Below are positions 10,375-23,509 of a DNA stretch of 64,000 nt, piece after piece (position 1 is the first letter of the stretch; every line of letters begins with the position of its first letter). Source of the stretch: Ochotona curzoniae. Lineage: Eukaryota; Chordata; Mammalia; Lagomorpha; Ochotonidae. The position numbers were made by a program, and so were the translations under genes. The DNA is taken from assembly GCF_017591425.1 (NCBI RefSeq), contig NW_024466599.1, positions 25,706,001 to 25,770,000 on the forward strand, in the 5' to 3' direction. The notes under the pieces were generated by a model, which saw only the letters and a program-made list of their open reading frames with translations, made no database searches and was not told where the DNA came from.

Positions 10375-10636
10375 TCTATCGATTTATCATCTACTGCTTC
10401 ATTCCCAGATGGCTGCAATGGCTTGCACTGGGCCAGGCTAAAGCCAAGAGGCAGGAGCTGCATCTGCGTCTATCATAGGGGGCAGGATCCAGACACTTGG
10501 ACAGTCTTCCAATGCTTTTCCCAGGTCACAAGCAGAGGGCTGGGACAGACACGGAGCAGCTGGAACACAAACTGGCACCCATGGGATTGGCATCACAGCC
10601 TGCAGTTTCACTTGCTATGTCACAATGCTGGCCTCA
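10337..10636 (-). mobile_element. CSINE, minus strand, with a GA array
   Basis: An uninterrupted GA array (about 10340-10373) is followed by CTACTGCTTCATTCCCAGAT, CCAGGTCACAAGCAGAGGGC and TATGTCACAATGCTGGCCTC, the antisense layout of a CSINE. The GA array corresponds to the CT tract of the element. Confidence 0.82.
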
Positions 10637-10639
10637 TTA

Positions 10640-11480
10640 ACAGTTACTTTTCAGTGAACATTTAGGTCCTTTATTTTAAAGCTAATCAGGGTTTAACTCA
10701 GGCAAAATTAGTCCGAGCAGAAGCAAGGCTAGGTCAGCAAGAGATGAATCCTCATTTGCATCCTCAGAAGGTACCCGAACAGCAGACGTAGAAGCCACTT
10801 CCAAGAACACACTGGATAGGGCCTGAATTATCTCCAAAAAGTAAATGTAAACAACCATTACTAGTCAATATTCAGAAATCATTTAGTTCGCTCACTACTA
10901 TCTCTCTCTTATCTCACCTCTCAAGTAAATCTGTATTTTACTTCCCAATAAAGTGATACAGAATTATTAGAATGGTATTGTAAAAAAAATCTGAGGCACT
11001 AATTCTGAGAAGGAATTCAGCGAAGAGATGATCTCTCTCTTTCTCTCTCTGAGAAAGAGAAAAAGGATGAAGAAAAAGAATAAACAACCAACTTTCAGGA
11101 AAACAGATTCCGCTTGCCATTGAAGCGGAGGGGAAATAAGTTTTGTCAAAAGGCAGGCAAAGTTATGTGGATCCCAATGGCACCTGTTGCAAGGTGACAT
11201 CGTGGCAGGTGACAGGCACGCTAGAAGGCGAGGTGGTATCAACAGGTTCACAGAGAGATGAGATGCAGACAATTCAGAGTATACAACTGAAGAGAAACCA
11301 AGAGGCTTGGGTTGCATTTGATAGAGATAAATGGATTTTGTGAATTAATAGGCTGTGTCTGATTGGGTTGTACATTTAACATTGCTCATACATACTATGT
11401 ATGTTCTGTTTTCTGATATTTTATTTAATATAAATTACTTACAAATATTTGTCCCATTTTTTCATTTCTTCACTATTTTC
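10640..11480. other. Unassigned intergenic DNA
   Basis: Mixed composition, with a short CT-rich stretch at 11028-11050 next to a GAGAAAGAGAAAAAGGA stretch. No gene or clear repeat was recognised. Confidence 0.4.
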
Positions 11481-11484
11481 CTTT

Positions 11485-11650
11485 GAGAAGCAGACAGAAG
11501 AAAGGGGAGATTGAGAGAGAAATCTTGCTTACTAGTTCATTCCCCAAATACCCTCAAGAGCCAGAGCTGGGCCAAAGCAAGAGCCAAAAGCCAAAATCCA
11601 GGAATAGAATCACAAGACCAAGTATTGGAACTGAAGCATCCTACACCTTG
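11485..11650 (-). mobile_element. Truncated CSINE fragment, minus strand
   Basis: AGCAGACAGAAGAAAGGGGA, TAGTTCATTCCCCAAATACC and GAGCTGGGCCAAAGCAAGAG follow the antisense CSINE order, but the 5' half of the element is absent. Confidence 0.55.
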
Positions 11651-11654
11651 GGGA

Positions 11655-12430
11655 TTTCATTTTGTCAGATGCTTTTTTCTCTCAACTAAATTTTGATATC
11701 CAAAAATGTTAAATTTTCTTTTGTCATATTTATATAAGGAAAATTGCATTGTAAGGGAAAGTAGGGAGATGAAGTAATATTAAGTTTGGGAAATTTTTTT
11801 CTATACACAACCTAAGTTTTAAAAACCATAAGTTTAGGTTTTTTCTTTTTTAAAAAATATGGTCAAAACGGCTCCATAGCAAAACAGCTGGAATGATATT
11901 GTTATATCAATACCTTCATCAAAATGTTATACATCTGAATCAATATACCACTAGTCAGGATTTCTATTTACAAAAGCAAAACAAAGTGACCTATTAAGAT
12001 AATCATTTACATAATATCATTAAATATGTAAACAAAATTTGCTCAGTTTCCTGTTTGATTTGACTAGATACAGAAATAATCTGATACTCTAGAATTAACA
12101 GTAGATGATTGGCCAATTCCTTCCTATTGTTTAAAGAAAGAAATATTTGTTCTCCCGTGTTGCACAGAGTGTAACTTTGTAACTCTGAAGGATTGACTTC
12201 CACTGACTGTCCCTGAATCTCATCAGCACCCCTGATGGACTTAATTAGGCCTCTGGCCTGCACTTCACCGGTGCAATCACCCAGGGTGGTGTAACTAGGG
12301 GACCCCAGGCACTTCCACCGTCTGAAATATGGTCTTTCTGCACCCACGTCAGGGAGTGAGTGGTGCCGGAAAGCATCCCCTAGGCTAGGTCCACCCAGAG
12401 GAGTCAGGAACCCAGCCCCCAGCCTTCCCC
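11655..12430. other. Unassigned intergenic DNA
   Basis: An AT-rich stretch with no recognised feature. A 114-codon minus-strand ORF (12003-12347) has no recognisable similarity. Confidence 0.4.
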
Positions 12431-12434
12431 TGCA

Positions 12435-13120
12435 CTGACTGCATAAGCCTCAAGACTTCAAAGAGACCTGTTTGACCCTAGGAGAGAGGCCTCTAAAAAG
12501 ATGACTGGGTTAGAATGAGGTCTTAGGACTGCCTCTAGTGTAATCTGGTGTTTGTATAAAAAGAAAACATGTATTTTTTCATTTATCTTTTTCTCTTTCA
12601 TTTGAAAGGCAGAGACACAAAGATACAGAGAAAGAGTTTTCAACTGTTCTCTCCCCAACTGGCTACAACAGCCCATCTGGGTCTGGCTGAAGCCAGAGGC
12701 TTAGGACTCACTTTGGTGTGTGACAGGAACCCAAATACTTGTGCCATCATTGACTGCCTCCATCAATGTCTATTAGCAGAAAGCTGAACTCAAAGTAGAG
12801 GAAGTGGGACTCAAACTAGGCACTCCACTGTGCCAGGCATCCTGGGTGGCAATCTAATCGCTGTGCTAAGTGTGCTAATTCAGTAAGAGGAAATTTAGAT
12901 TCCAGACAGAAACACTAAATGAGGAGACAGTGAGAAGGAACTCCCTGCCAGCCAGAAAGAGAGATAGAGAGAGAGGATGTGCTAGGAACCAAGCCTACTG
13001 GCACCTTGGCCTTACACTTCTACCCTCTGGAACTGTGAGGAAATAAACTTGTGTAATTCAAGAAACTCCCTCTGTGGTATTTTGTTCAGGAAGCCACACC
13101 AAAGAAATATTCATCCCAGT
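12435..13120 (+). mobile_element. MaLR-type LTR (MLT/MST-like), interrupted by a CSINE
   Basis: The 3' part contains AACCAAGCCTACTGGCACCT, CTCTGGAACTGTGAGGAAAT and TCTGTGGTATTTTGTTCAGG in the order of mammalian MaLR LTR ends, including the AATAAA signal. The left boundary is uncertain. A minus-strand CSINE splits it at about 12580-12885. Confidence 0.65.
12580..12885 (-). mobile_element. CSINE, minus strand, within the MaLR LTR
   Basis: Antisense tail TTTTTCTCTTTCATTTGAAA, then GAAAGAGTTTTCAACTGTTC, AGCAGAAAGCTGAACTCAAA and CAATCTAATCGCTGTGCTAA. It is well diverged. Confidence 0.75.
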
Positions 13121-13124
13121 GATT

Positions 13125-13950
13125 TCAGACAAAGTCTGTCCTTCTGGCTTAGCAGCCCTGGAAATAACAGCAAACAGGTTGCCAAGTGGGTGGCTTACTG
13201 ACTGAGAGCAAGACCAGTGCTGTCTCTAGCACTTTTTCAAGTTATAGGAAAGATTCAAAGTTACAAAGCAGGTGTAGAGATGCAGAGCTGCCAACCAGAC
13301 TGAGGGGGCGCCAAAGAGAGCTTCCGAGAAAGCAAGAGAGCAGCTAGTGATCAAAAGAAAAGTAAATGATATCTTTCCCTCCCGCTAACTGATAACTAGA
13401 AGGACCTGGGCCCCCAAAGCCCAAGCCAGCCCTAAGTAGAGCATCATGGGAGAGCTCCCTGGCATTGGGGAGGTCATGAGAAGTTCTGAACTGTTATCTA
13501 GAGAATTCCAAAGGCAAGGATAAAGGGATGGCACATGAGGGCAACAGTACAAGACGGATAGCAGCAACAGCTCTCAGTCACCCATTTGCTGGGCAACAAT
13601 GTACAGCTTTCCCAAGAGCCATCTGGAAAGTGTCCCATAGAAATACTCAGTCTCCTATTAAGGAGACCTCACCCAAAGACCACTTCCGTCAAGAAAGAAG
13701 ATGCAGAACAGGAGGGGTGTGAGGGAAAAATAGTCAGAGTAAACCAAACCCCCCACCCCAACTGCTGGCTCTCCGGCCACATCAGAGCAGGCACAGCGAA
13801 ATGGACAGGAACACAAATGGAAAATATCACCTGCACTTAATGGCTAAAGATGAGACTGAAGACTGTGGCACATAAAAGCATCTGGAAAAGCATGGACTCC
13901 ACCTAAGATCCCAACCAGGATGCAAGAGGAACATTGACTAGAGAAGGGAG
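13125..13950. other. Unassigned intergenic DNA
   Basis: No gene, RNA or confident repeat was seen. The overlapping ORFs of 60-84 codons lack recognisable motifs. Confidence 0.4.
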
Positions 13951-13954
13951 GACA

Positions 13955-14322
13955 GGGCTGGCACCGTGATTAAACTTCCACCCGCCATGCCTGCATCCCA
14001 CACAAGCATCAGTTTGTATACCAGCTGCTCTACTGCCCACCCAGCTCCTTGTTAATGGCCTTGGGTCACAGTAGAATATAGCCAAAGTCTTTGAGCCTTG
14101 CACCTACATGAGAGAACCAGAAGAAGTTCCATACTTCTGACTTTGGACTGGCCCAGTCCTAACCACTGTAGTCATTTGGGGAATGAATGAATGAATGAAT
14201 GAATGAATGAATGAATGAAAGTGCTCATTCTTTCTCCCTCTCTTCCCCCCTTCTTTCTCTCTCTTCCCATTTCACTTTGTAAGCCAGCCTTTCAAATACA
14301 AAATAAATAAATCTTTTTCAAA
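13955..14322 (+). mobile_element. CSINE with internal GAAT array
   Basis: GGGCTGGCACCGTGATTAAA at the start, CCTTGGGTCACAGTAGAATA in the middle and AAAATAAATAAATCTTTTTC at the end. A GAAT tetranucleotide array (14181-14219) expands the AGTGAATGAA block, and a long CT-rich tract follows. Confidence 0.85.
14181..14219. repeat. (GAAT)n microsatellite
   Basis: About nine to ten perfect tetranucleotide copies inside a CSINE. Confidence 0.95.
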
Positions 14323-14324
14323 AG

Positions 14325-17300
14325 GGAGGGTTACGGGAGATTTTCCCTTACTATTTTCCAGAAAATTCAACCCATTTAATCTGAGTTCTGTGGTACTGCA
14401 GAATGTTCACACTAACTACCTTGCACAGTCATCCCAGAAGAGAGCTCATTCTGTAAAACTTCCTAGGTGGTTCACACATCCTGCCCTGCCCATGCACAGG
14501 GCTCTCCCAAACCCTTTCAAAAACCAGTATGAGAGCGCTGATAAATATCACCTTTTGCAAGTATCAGTGTGTAAGAAGTTGTTATCCCACCACAATCAAG
14601 CTCAACCTTGACTGGGATCACCTGCCACCTATAGCTATCATTAATCCACATTCAAACCACCAAAGGAAGATAAATGCCAAGAAAAAATAAATGAGAGGGT
14701 GAGTGTGCATTTGAGGAGCCTATGAGTGAGAAGTCCTCCACAATTCCAGACTGCAGTCTGGATGCAATACCCTGGCTGACCAGGACAGAAAGCAACGGGA
14801 AAATTCACCAGCTCTCTGGCTCCCTCATCAGAGTGATGCCAGGAGTGTGCTCATCACTGGAAGGCACAGAGGAAAAAGGACAGCAGTCAGGGAAGGGAGG
14901 ACGGATTTGGGGGGAAGTGCTGCCTTCCACTTCACCTCCAGGAGAAGGAGATGAGCATTCCTCTGTGAGATGCTTTGACTGGAGTCAACACTAGCAACAG
15001 ACCTGCTATCAGACCATCATTAAATGCCATTATTCATTTTCTGTTCTTTGTCATTTAAGTTGATGTTGTTAAGATTTTAACCCTCTAGCCCTTCTGAATA
15101 GGGATTTGTGTGTTATACATCCACAGAAAATGTTAATAGAAAGGAAAAAAATATTAACAGGTCAGAAGAATTTGATAAGACTTTACTTCTTTGTTCCATA
15201 ACCTTTCACTAATGGTATAGAAATGGTCAAAGTTTTAGAAGCCATAGGGGTCATGTCCTTTGTAACTAAGTACCAGAGAAATGATGCAGAGACCAAAAAT
15301 ATCCAGTTCTTCCAGGAAAATGCCTAAGAAACAACAGCGCAAGGACAAGCTCTTGCATTCAAAAAAATTAAAAGAAGGAAGAAATGAGAGAAACCACTTA
15401 AAACCTTTCAGAGCAGTGGCCTACCTATGCATGATTTATAAAGTGGAATTTGTCTCTATGAATTGTTTGGAAGATCAATTTGTTTCCAGGTTTGTTCTCT
15501 ACCTTAAAGTACTATCAAAATGGTCCCCCATAGGCTAACAATGACACAAGCCAAAGTTCGTGCTTTTAATAGTCCAAGAAGTAGGCACTGATTTTTATAT
15601 GAGTTTAGTAATAAATGTTAAATGACCCTAGAAGCTAAGACTCATTTAGAGTGTTTAATAAATATCATTACATCTTTGAAATGAAATTCTTTAATTACCA
15701 CTGTAAAGAATTACAGCATTTTCATTTTCCAAAGTATCAAAATAGTAAAGAAAGATTAGCAAATTGCTAACCTCTCATTATTTTATTTGTAAATGATGCT
15801 GGGTATACACACATCACATTATCTTTGCAAATGCAAATGTACTTGTGATCAGTTATATAAAATAATAGTGTTTTCACTTATACCCTTGGAATTGTGCATT
15901 AGCTCCTATAGTTCTATGAATAACAAAGTTCTTTCTCATGCTTGATAATTATATTACCCACATGTTTTTTTGGAAATTTGAAAATACTTATTAACATTTT
16001 TTAAAAAATTAAAAACAGAAAACATAAATAGTGATTAAGACACACAACTAGATGATGCAGAATTTTTAAATCCATGCATTCATTCATTTAGCCCAAGTAT
16101 AGTCTTCAAATATTTTCCTTATCCAAACCCAAAGTGTGTGTTTGTGTATAAATATATGTATGCATCTTATTGTATTCACTGTTCTTCAGATTTTTCTTTC
16201 CTGTGTGTCTTTTTTCCTCACAATATTTTCACATCACTTCGCATTTTCTCATCTATTTCTCCATTGTTTCAAGCTTCATTCCATTCATCCACTAGCAATA
16301 CTTTCTCCACCCTGCTTTTCTTTTTCAAGAAAATTAGGCCGAAACCATTCATGTGTTGATCTGAGCTTTTCCCAAATTATTTTTACATTTCCATCGTCAT
16401 TCACAGAGGATTGTAAGCTCTCATCCATGCAGGATGAACAAGGCGTCCGTTATCCACCTAAGCATGCCCTGTCACAGATGTCCGCTACACCCAAACCTTG
16501 GGCAGTATGTTCAATAACCAGCAACAGTCTCTGTGACGCATCAGCATCTCCAGGCTCTCTCCCTTCACAGTTGTGTACAAACACACAGTGAAGGCTCCAG
16601 AAGCAGACGACACCCAAGACTCGGCCAGGCAAAGACAAAACAAAAAACCAGCCAGGTCCTGACTAGTCCTAGGAAAGGAAAAAAATGTCTAGTCTACAAC
16701 GTGAGATCTGGCACACAAGTGGATGTACCATGAAACGAAAGAAGTTTAAGCTTCGGGGACGCTTATTTGCACAGGGCTTCACCAATCCTGCGAAAGGAAT
16801 TGCAATGCCTATCAACAAGTTCTTGCAAAGCAAAGAGACAGTGATGCCAGGCTGCAGATTCGGATTAGTCACTGTGTGAAGCATTTGCATTGCCTGGAAA
16901 TCTTAGTACTCATAAATTTTCCCACAGTTACCTAATAATATTGCTTACACTGCTATGAATCTGAAATTGTCCTAAACTATCAGAGATCTTAAAAATATTT
17001 TGATAAACTATGCCAGAGGAAAAATGGAATGTTTCTTTCCATTGTTTATGAGAGTTGCAGTCCCATAGAAAGACAATTCAGGAGGGGCAGCCAAAATGTA
17101 GGGGAAACTGCAAGGGCAGTTCAAACAGTTCACGGAAACAGAATTAAAGATAAGTTGACTTTGGTGGAAAAAAAATTGAAATTTGTGCTTTGGAGTACTG
17201 TTCAGATGTGACTCAAACATAATTGCTTAGAATCTTAATTTTTCTAGATGTCATAATCCTTATGGTATTTGTCACCTCTAAAACTACAGTTTGTCATAAA

Positions 17301-17540
17301 TTTGTTCTCATTTTAAATATTTACAATCATAGCTATTTTTGTGTTCCTTTTTATGAATAGGTCCAGCTCCATAAACTCTGTAACCACCCTTCATTACATG
17401 GTTTCTGTTAACAAGGTGAGTGAAATTAAACAGGCATGACCAGCACTTTACCACCTACAAGTACTTAATGCATGAATTTGCAGCTTTTAAGGTTCTAGTT
17501 AAAATTGTGAAAGGCTAGAATATTTCAGTGGGAGAAGACT
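14325..17540. other. Unassigned intergenic DNA
   Basis: A long stretch without a recognised repeat or gene, AT-rich from 15000 to 16300. A 151-codon plus-strand ORF (16136-16591) is Phe/Ser/His-rich, without motif or exon signals, and is most likely a chance frame in a T-rich tract. Confidence 0.4.
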
Positions 17541-17544
17541 GTAT

Positions 17545-17830
17545 CAAAGTTAACCAGGTGGGTACCTAGAGCTGAGACTTCCAGCTAATCCCAGAACCTT
17601 AGTCTTTCTCTTCCTGGACACACAGCTAAACCGGTCATGTGAATGAGTTCTAACTAATGGAATGTGGACAGAAGTGATATAGACCCCTTCTAAACTTAAG
17701 TCAGAGAACCCGCCCACACTTTCTGCATAGGAACCTCCACTTCTTCCCATATGAACATATGAACACATTGACCTTGCAAGGTTCTATTGAACATGGCCTA
17801 GCCACAACATTGGGAGGAAGTGGGCTCCCC
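17545..17830. repeat. Ancient interspersed repeat, family uncertain
   Basis: The blocks CTAAACCGGTCATGTGAATG and CTAATGGAATGTGGACAGAA resemble a common old mammalian repeat. I cannot name the family with confidence. Confidence 0.45.
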
Positions 17831-17834
17831 GGTT

Positions 17835-19955
17835 CATAGTCTGGAAGAAAACTAGTTTACTAATAATATCTTGCGTAATACTATTTCTAATACCGTAAGA
17901 GTAGCACTCCTTTAGATTACATAATGCATGTTTAATAAGTTGCTATTCACTTGTGTGAATATACACATTCATATACATATGGTCTAATAAATATTTATGT
18001 AGTTAGCATATCTAAAGTCACATAGTCTCTCTTGGAGGTCCCATTTTGCATTGCCAGTTAGTAATAGGCTATAGTATATGAAGAGATTTTTTTGAGATTT
18101 CCATATTTTCTAGAACACACTACAATTTCTGAAGAAATGGACTTATCAGAGTAATAGAACTTAAGGATTGTACATTTTCCTTAATAGCATATGTAAACTG
18201 AAAGGATCTTCCAAGGTTGCAGAGGAAGGAATTCCTGCATTTGGGATAGAGGTTGGATCAGAGCTTGTGTATGGTCCAGTGAGCTCTGACTTTTTCTCGA
18301 TTTCACATTCTAAGTGTAAATCAAGGTGCTAAGGGACTGCCCAGGTGGAAGGACATTAGCATGAACTATATTTTAATGTACTTGCCTTTACTGGCTTCAT
18401 GCAGACCTCAAACACATACATCTGCCCTTACCTTCAGCAAGAATGTTGCCTTACAAGGACTCATCCACTCATCCAGTCCATCCATCCACTCCTGCTTCTG
18501 GTTAACAGCTCCCTAACAAGCCCTGCTGCCTCTGCTGGGCACCAGTAGCACACGTGCAGGACACGAGTGTCATGGCTGGACACCAGGATAGAGATGGACA
18601 CTCTGCCACCTTCTGGGCTCCACAGGCACTTCCCCTATTGCTCTGGTGGACCTAGCATGCACCACCAGGGCAACTGTGAGCCATTGCCCCTTCTGATGAG
18701 CAGCACTGCACCTGCCACTTGTTTAGCACAGCCACCGTCGCATGGCAAGCCACCAGCTCTGAAAGAACAAGCTGGTCTGTAGGGAGAAGGTAGGCAGTGA
18801 TTTCTCTCTCTTTTACCCTCTTGTCTTATAAAACTGTCATAGACAAGTATACCCTGTGTCTCTTATACTATGATAGAATCCGTGGAGCTGAATCAGGAAT
18901 AGTTTGAACCGCAGATACTTCACGATGCTCAGAAATATGCCTTCCCTTTAACTCTGAGCTTTATTTTAGCAAGTTTATTCTGGTTCTGTGTCCCTCAGGA
19001 TGATGTTAGTTAAGGATTTATTTCAGAATGCAATGAGATAGCCTCTGGGTGGGCCCAGTGGAAAAGATGTGCTGGAATCCCAGCTTAGGCGTGGATCTGG
19101 TGACCTTGACTCAAGTGTCCAATCTACAAACCTGCTCTACACTTCACACTCACTGAGGACGGACCCTTCAGAAAATACACATTACAGGATCGTTTGGAAT
19201 ATCATTCTTTAGGCCAGCCACCGTTCCCTGCTCCAAGTGAGAGCTGCTATCTCCACCCTGACAGAAAAACATACATCTAAAGTGTTCAGTTTGTAGCTGG
19301 CAAATTAATTTCCAGAAACTGAAATAATTCATAAATGATAAAGACTAAAGCAATAATAATAATAAAGATAAAACAAATCAACACAGAAGAGAAAAATGAC
19401 ATTTTGAATATTATTTAGAATGTCTTAATATATAAATTTGTGTTAGTTACATATACTTACTGTAATATTATACATATAATTTATAATTATATATTACCCA
19501 TGTATTCATCCAATACATAACTTCATCTCCTTAAAACACCCAAGAGAAAGAGACAGAAGAGTGTCAGATGAAAACACTGAGCCGCATTTAAAGTATCAAC
19601 TAGTGCACAAAAGGGAAATCTCTACACACAAAGTAAAGATGACTTTTGAAGAAAGGGAAGGAGGTGGCTGCCCTGGCCCAGGAGGAGGGACTGCCACTCA
19701 GCACGCCCAGCAGCACCCACAGGAGAGCTACACCACAGGCCCCTTTCTGCGGTTCTGATTCTGTGGGGAGGGCTTCTGCACGACCCCCTTGGCCCATTGG
19801 ACAGCCCTTTATTATTCATAAAAGAACAGAAATAAATAGAAGAAATAGTGCAGTTATATTAAGAAGCCATGATTCTCATTTTTCTGTCAGGTGCGACAGA
19901 GCTCTAGGTTAAAATTAATATTCTATGGAGGAAAGTATAAAACCTTCATTAAATC
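17835..19955. other. Unassigned intergenic DNA
   Basis: 18430-18790 is GC-richer and 19300-19500 strongly AT-rich. Weak CSINE-like words near 19040-19100 (GGGTGGGCCCAGTGG) are too decayed to call. No gene recognised. Confidence 0.4.
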
Positions 19956-19964
19956 CATTATTTG

Positions 19965-20290
19965 GAGCCACGGGGAGGAAACCACTGGTCTGATTGCCTG
20001 GTCTGATTCTCAGCTCCTCTGCTTGAGATCCAGCTTCCTGCCAGTGTGCACCCTAGGAGGCAGCAGCTGATGGCGCAAGTGCTGGGCTCTGTTACTCACA
20101 TGGGATACCCAGACACAGTTGGTGGCTCCAGGCTCCAGCCTTGTCCAGCTGTGGATGGTGTGAGCATTTGGGGGAGTGAATCAGCAAACAGATCTCTCTC
20201 TCTTTCTCTCTACCCCCATTCCCCTCCCTCCCTCTGTCCCCCTTACTTTACTCTCTCTCTCTGCCTTTCTGATAAAAATGAAAATAAGCC
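19965..20290 (+). mobile_element. CSINE, diverged
   Basis: GGAGGCAGCAGCTGATGGCG, CTCACATGGGATACCCAGAC and GGAGTGAATCAGCAAACAGA are in plus order, followed by a long CT-rich tract. The tail is CTGATAAAAATGAAAAT. Confidence 0.78.
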
Positions 20291-20294
20291 ATAG

Positions 20295-20425
20295 GTAACT
20301 TGCACCTTGGAAAGCAGCAGATGATGATGTCAGCACTTGAGACTCGGTCCCCACGTGGGAGACCCAGATGGAGAGCCAGGCTCTCCTCTCTCATTGTCAC
20401 TCTGCCTTTCAATTAACAACAAAGC
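20295..20425 (+). mobile_element. CSINE fragment
   Basis: Only the central part is left: TTGGAAAGCAGCAGATGATG, CCCCACGTGGGAGACCCAGA and a short CTGCCTTTCAATTAACAA end. It directly follows the preceding copy. Confidence 0.6.
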
Positions 20426-20829
20426 ATAACATATATGCTGGAAACTGACAATTCGAAATTTGATTATTGTTAAAGCCTTTGTATATACTCTTGAGGAACA
20501 GTGGTTCTTCTACCTACTACTTATTGAATTCTTAGTGGAGGGTTAATCTTATGATTCTCAAGTAAACTGAAATAGTTTCATTGTAAAAATTAAAAATTAG
20601 AAAAGAAGGAGGAGGAGGGAAAGAGAGTGAGAGAGGATAGTGAGAAGTATCATTATGCACTTAAAACTGTAGATTTGAAATATATAGAATTTGTTCCCAC
20701 TATAAAACAAAAAGTTTTTTTTAATTGTTATAAAATGCCATAAACAATTTAAAGGCAAATGACAAACTGAAATTACCTTGAAATATAAATGGAAGATAAA
20801 AGATGAAAAAGTCCTTAACATGTAAAGAT

Positions 20830-21060
20830 TTTTCAAAAATCAGTGAAAAATAGATAGCTCTAAAGCAGGTGAAAAACATGAGTAATCACTTCATGACAGA
20901 AGAGATGGCTAATAAAAATGCATTAAAAGGGAATATAGATGAAAACTATGAGAATATAGTGCCTATCAAATTGAAGGAAATTTTCAAATGGCAATATCCG
21001 ATGATTTCATTATGATGAAGGCTAATAGGAAAAAGTACTTCCAAACACTTTGGTATGGGC
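20830..21060 (+). mobile_element. L1 ORF2-like fragment, degenerate
   Basis: GAAAAACATGAGTAATCACT followed by GGCTAATAAAAATGCATTAA resembles the 3' end of old L1 ORF2. All frames are broken. Confidence 0.4.
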
Positions 21061-22055
21061 TATGATTTGTTGCAAACACTTCAGAGGCCAAATTGACAGT
21101 GTATATTCTACCAGCAGGCATCTAGCCAGGCATTTGAGATGGAAAAAATTTAATTCCAGATTGGTTAGAATATTGTTCGAAAACCTGAAAGAGCTAATGT
21201 GAGAGAGAGTGCTGTGTGGAGGTTAGTAATTGTAGGAAGCTAATTCTGTCCCTTGGCTTGCAGAAACAAAAGGGAGATAGTCTCAGTGTACTTGTGTTAA
21301 CAGAATAGCACAAACGGTGTAAGTTATAGAGAAATACATTGATTTCCGGGCTTTTAAAAGATGGGGACTCCAAGATGCAGGAGCTGCATCAGATGAGGTG
21401 CTTCCTGCCTCGTCGCTCCACAGTGGAATTGCACAGAGAAGGTAAGGGACAGAACCGGGCAGGGGAGAGGGGGGTAGGCAGGGGAGGGCAAGAATGTAAG
21501 AGTAGGCCAAACTTAATGATGACTGTTTCCAGAGAAGTATCCAATATCAATATATTCATGAACTCCATTTCCACTTACCGGACCCGAACTCCCATCATTG
21601 TTACCCTGGAGACATGTGCATTTGGGGGGATACATTCATACCACAGCAGCACCACCTAGGGGCCTGAGCAGAAAGCCCCGAGGCCATGAGCCTCTTCGTA
21701 TTTCTGACCCTGCAGCTGCTGCAGCAGCATGTGGAAGCTGAAGAAGCCAAGAGCAAAAAAAAAAAAAAAAAAAAAAGACTTTTCCTTTCCTCCTCCCACT
21801 TGGGCAGCAGGCAAAGGGGTTTGGAAAACGTCGTTTTTAGGCAGCCAGCATCCGTTATGCAGAGCATAAAACAGTAAGTATGGCTCTGATTGCCAAAATA
21901 TAAAATTCCAACACGTGCATTAGTAACACTGACATGTTTATACTGTATATTGTAACAGTTTTTCACTAAAACAGTTTAAAATTTCCTATAAAACTGGAGA
22001 CAACTACTGAAAACTGAAAAAAACACACATACAAGGAAGTTGCAATGTGATACAC
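21061..22055. other. Unassigned intergenic DNA with a 22-base A run
   Basis: An uninterrupted A tract lies at 21755-21776. It follows a CAG/CTG-rich stretch, so the poly-Lys stretch of a 63-codon ORF here is an artefact. No retrocopy parent was recognised upstream of the A run. Confidence 0.5.
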
Positions 22056-22059
22056 CCCT

Positions 22060-22385
22060 ATGACCTTTGAGCATGCCATGTCCGGTCCTCCTTCCCTGTG
22101 GCTGGGTGGCATCTTGCAACGAGTTCTGGGCAATATGTTCAGAAGTGGCATGTGTCACTTACAGGATGCATTTAATTGCGGATGGAAATCTAGAGCTCTT
22201 TTCCCTCCGGCACAGTGACTAACGACATTTGAGATCCTGGCTATTCTGTTATACTTGGTCCCAATGTGACTATGACGGGCAGAGGATCCGTGCTAATTCC
22301 ATACCTAAGTGAAAAATAAATCCCTGTTATTTTAAACCACCAAGAGCTGAGGCTGTTTACTTTAACAGCCTAGGCTAGCCAAGTA
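22060..22385 (+). repeat. Ancient interspersed repeat, family uncertain
   Basis: The block AAATCCCTGTTATTTTAAAC followed by CACCAAGAGCTGAGGCTGTT and AGCCTAGGCTAGCC matches the end of a widespread old mammalian repeat as I remember it. I cannot name the family. Confidence 0.5.
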
Positions 22386-22389
22386 TGAG

Positions 22390-23505
22390 TTACACACTTT
22401 GAGTGACTTATGAGAACAAACAATTAGAAATAACCCATGTGTTCAATAATACAGGAATGTGAAAGAAATTACTGTGAATGCATCCATATTAGAGGATTGC
22501 TTGCTGGCAGTGAAAAGTGCTTTGGACAATTTTTTTGGATGAGATGAGGGAATCCTCCACTAGGAAAATTGAATAAATAAAACAAAAAGCTAGAACATAA
22601 AATGATATGTATGAGATTCATAGGCAAGGTTATATAGAAGATACTATAGGCAAAAAGTGCTCAATGATATCTTCCATTAACACATAAATATGAGGGAACT
22701 GATTACCTACCCCAGAAACAAACACAGGCTTTGTATTCTGGCCAGTGTGACCCTATGCAGACGTCTGTGCTGTTGCCGTGGCTGTGGCTTTGGGCAAAAC
22801 TATGGTCTCTTAGAAGAACAGAGGACACAGCCAGTTGGAGTCAAGCTAGACTTCCCTCTTGCTGCTAGGACATGGGATGCTTCTGGTATACAAAAAGCAG
22901 TGGACATTGAGCAGGCAAGCAGTGGACAGGCCTAACTCATTCCTGCCCACTGGATTGCCCCATAGATTGTAGCTGGCACCAACCATAGAGTTGCTATCTT
23001 GGATTCAGCCTTGCCAGCAACAGAGGCAGGGCCCAACTGGTGCCCCACAGGGATGGGATATATACCTTGTGATGTAACCTTGGAAGAGCTGGACATGGAA
23101 GTCAGAAGATAATGCTTCTTTCTTATTATCCCCAGAAGGCAGCTGTAATGGCTTCATACCATGTCCTGGACGACATTCAGCAAGACAAGGCATTATACTG
23201 TGCTTGTGAGTAAGCTGTGACCAAATATTCCAGGGGGCAAATTGGCAATGTATACTCTATTAGTATGTGTTAAATCAGGCACGTCAGACAGAGGGGTTTC
23301 AAGTACAAGAGCCAAGTATGTGAAGTAGCTGTCACAGCCCTGGGCCCGCTGACCTCATCACAGCCCATAGAAGCGTTTCCCTCCACCATCACCTATGATC
23401 TCTTCAAGTAAGAAACAGAAGCCAGAGTAAGATACAGCCAGAACACTCGATGGAAAGTCTAAGCTACAATTGCTTATTTTAGCAAACATCATTTCATGCT
23501 TTTAA
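22390..23505. other. Unassigned intergenic DNA
   Basis: No repeat or gene was recognised; ORFs are short and featureless. Confidence 0.4.
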
Positions 23506-23509
23506 CTCA

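Noticed and set aside
16136..16591. 151-codon plus-strand ORF
   Set aside because: Phe/Ser/His-rich reading of a T-rich tract with no motif, splice-site support or similarity that I can recognise.
21686..21877. Secreted-looking peptide with a poly-Lys run
   Set aside because: The Lys run is the 22-base A tract at 21755-21776, and the hydrophobic start comes from a CTG/CAG-rich stretch. No gene evidence.
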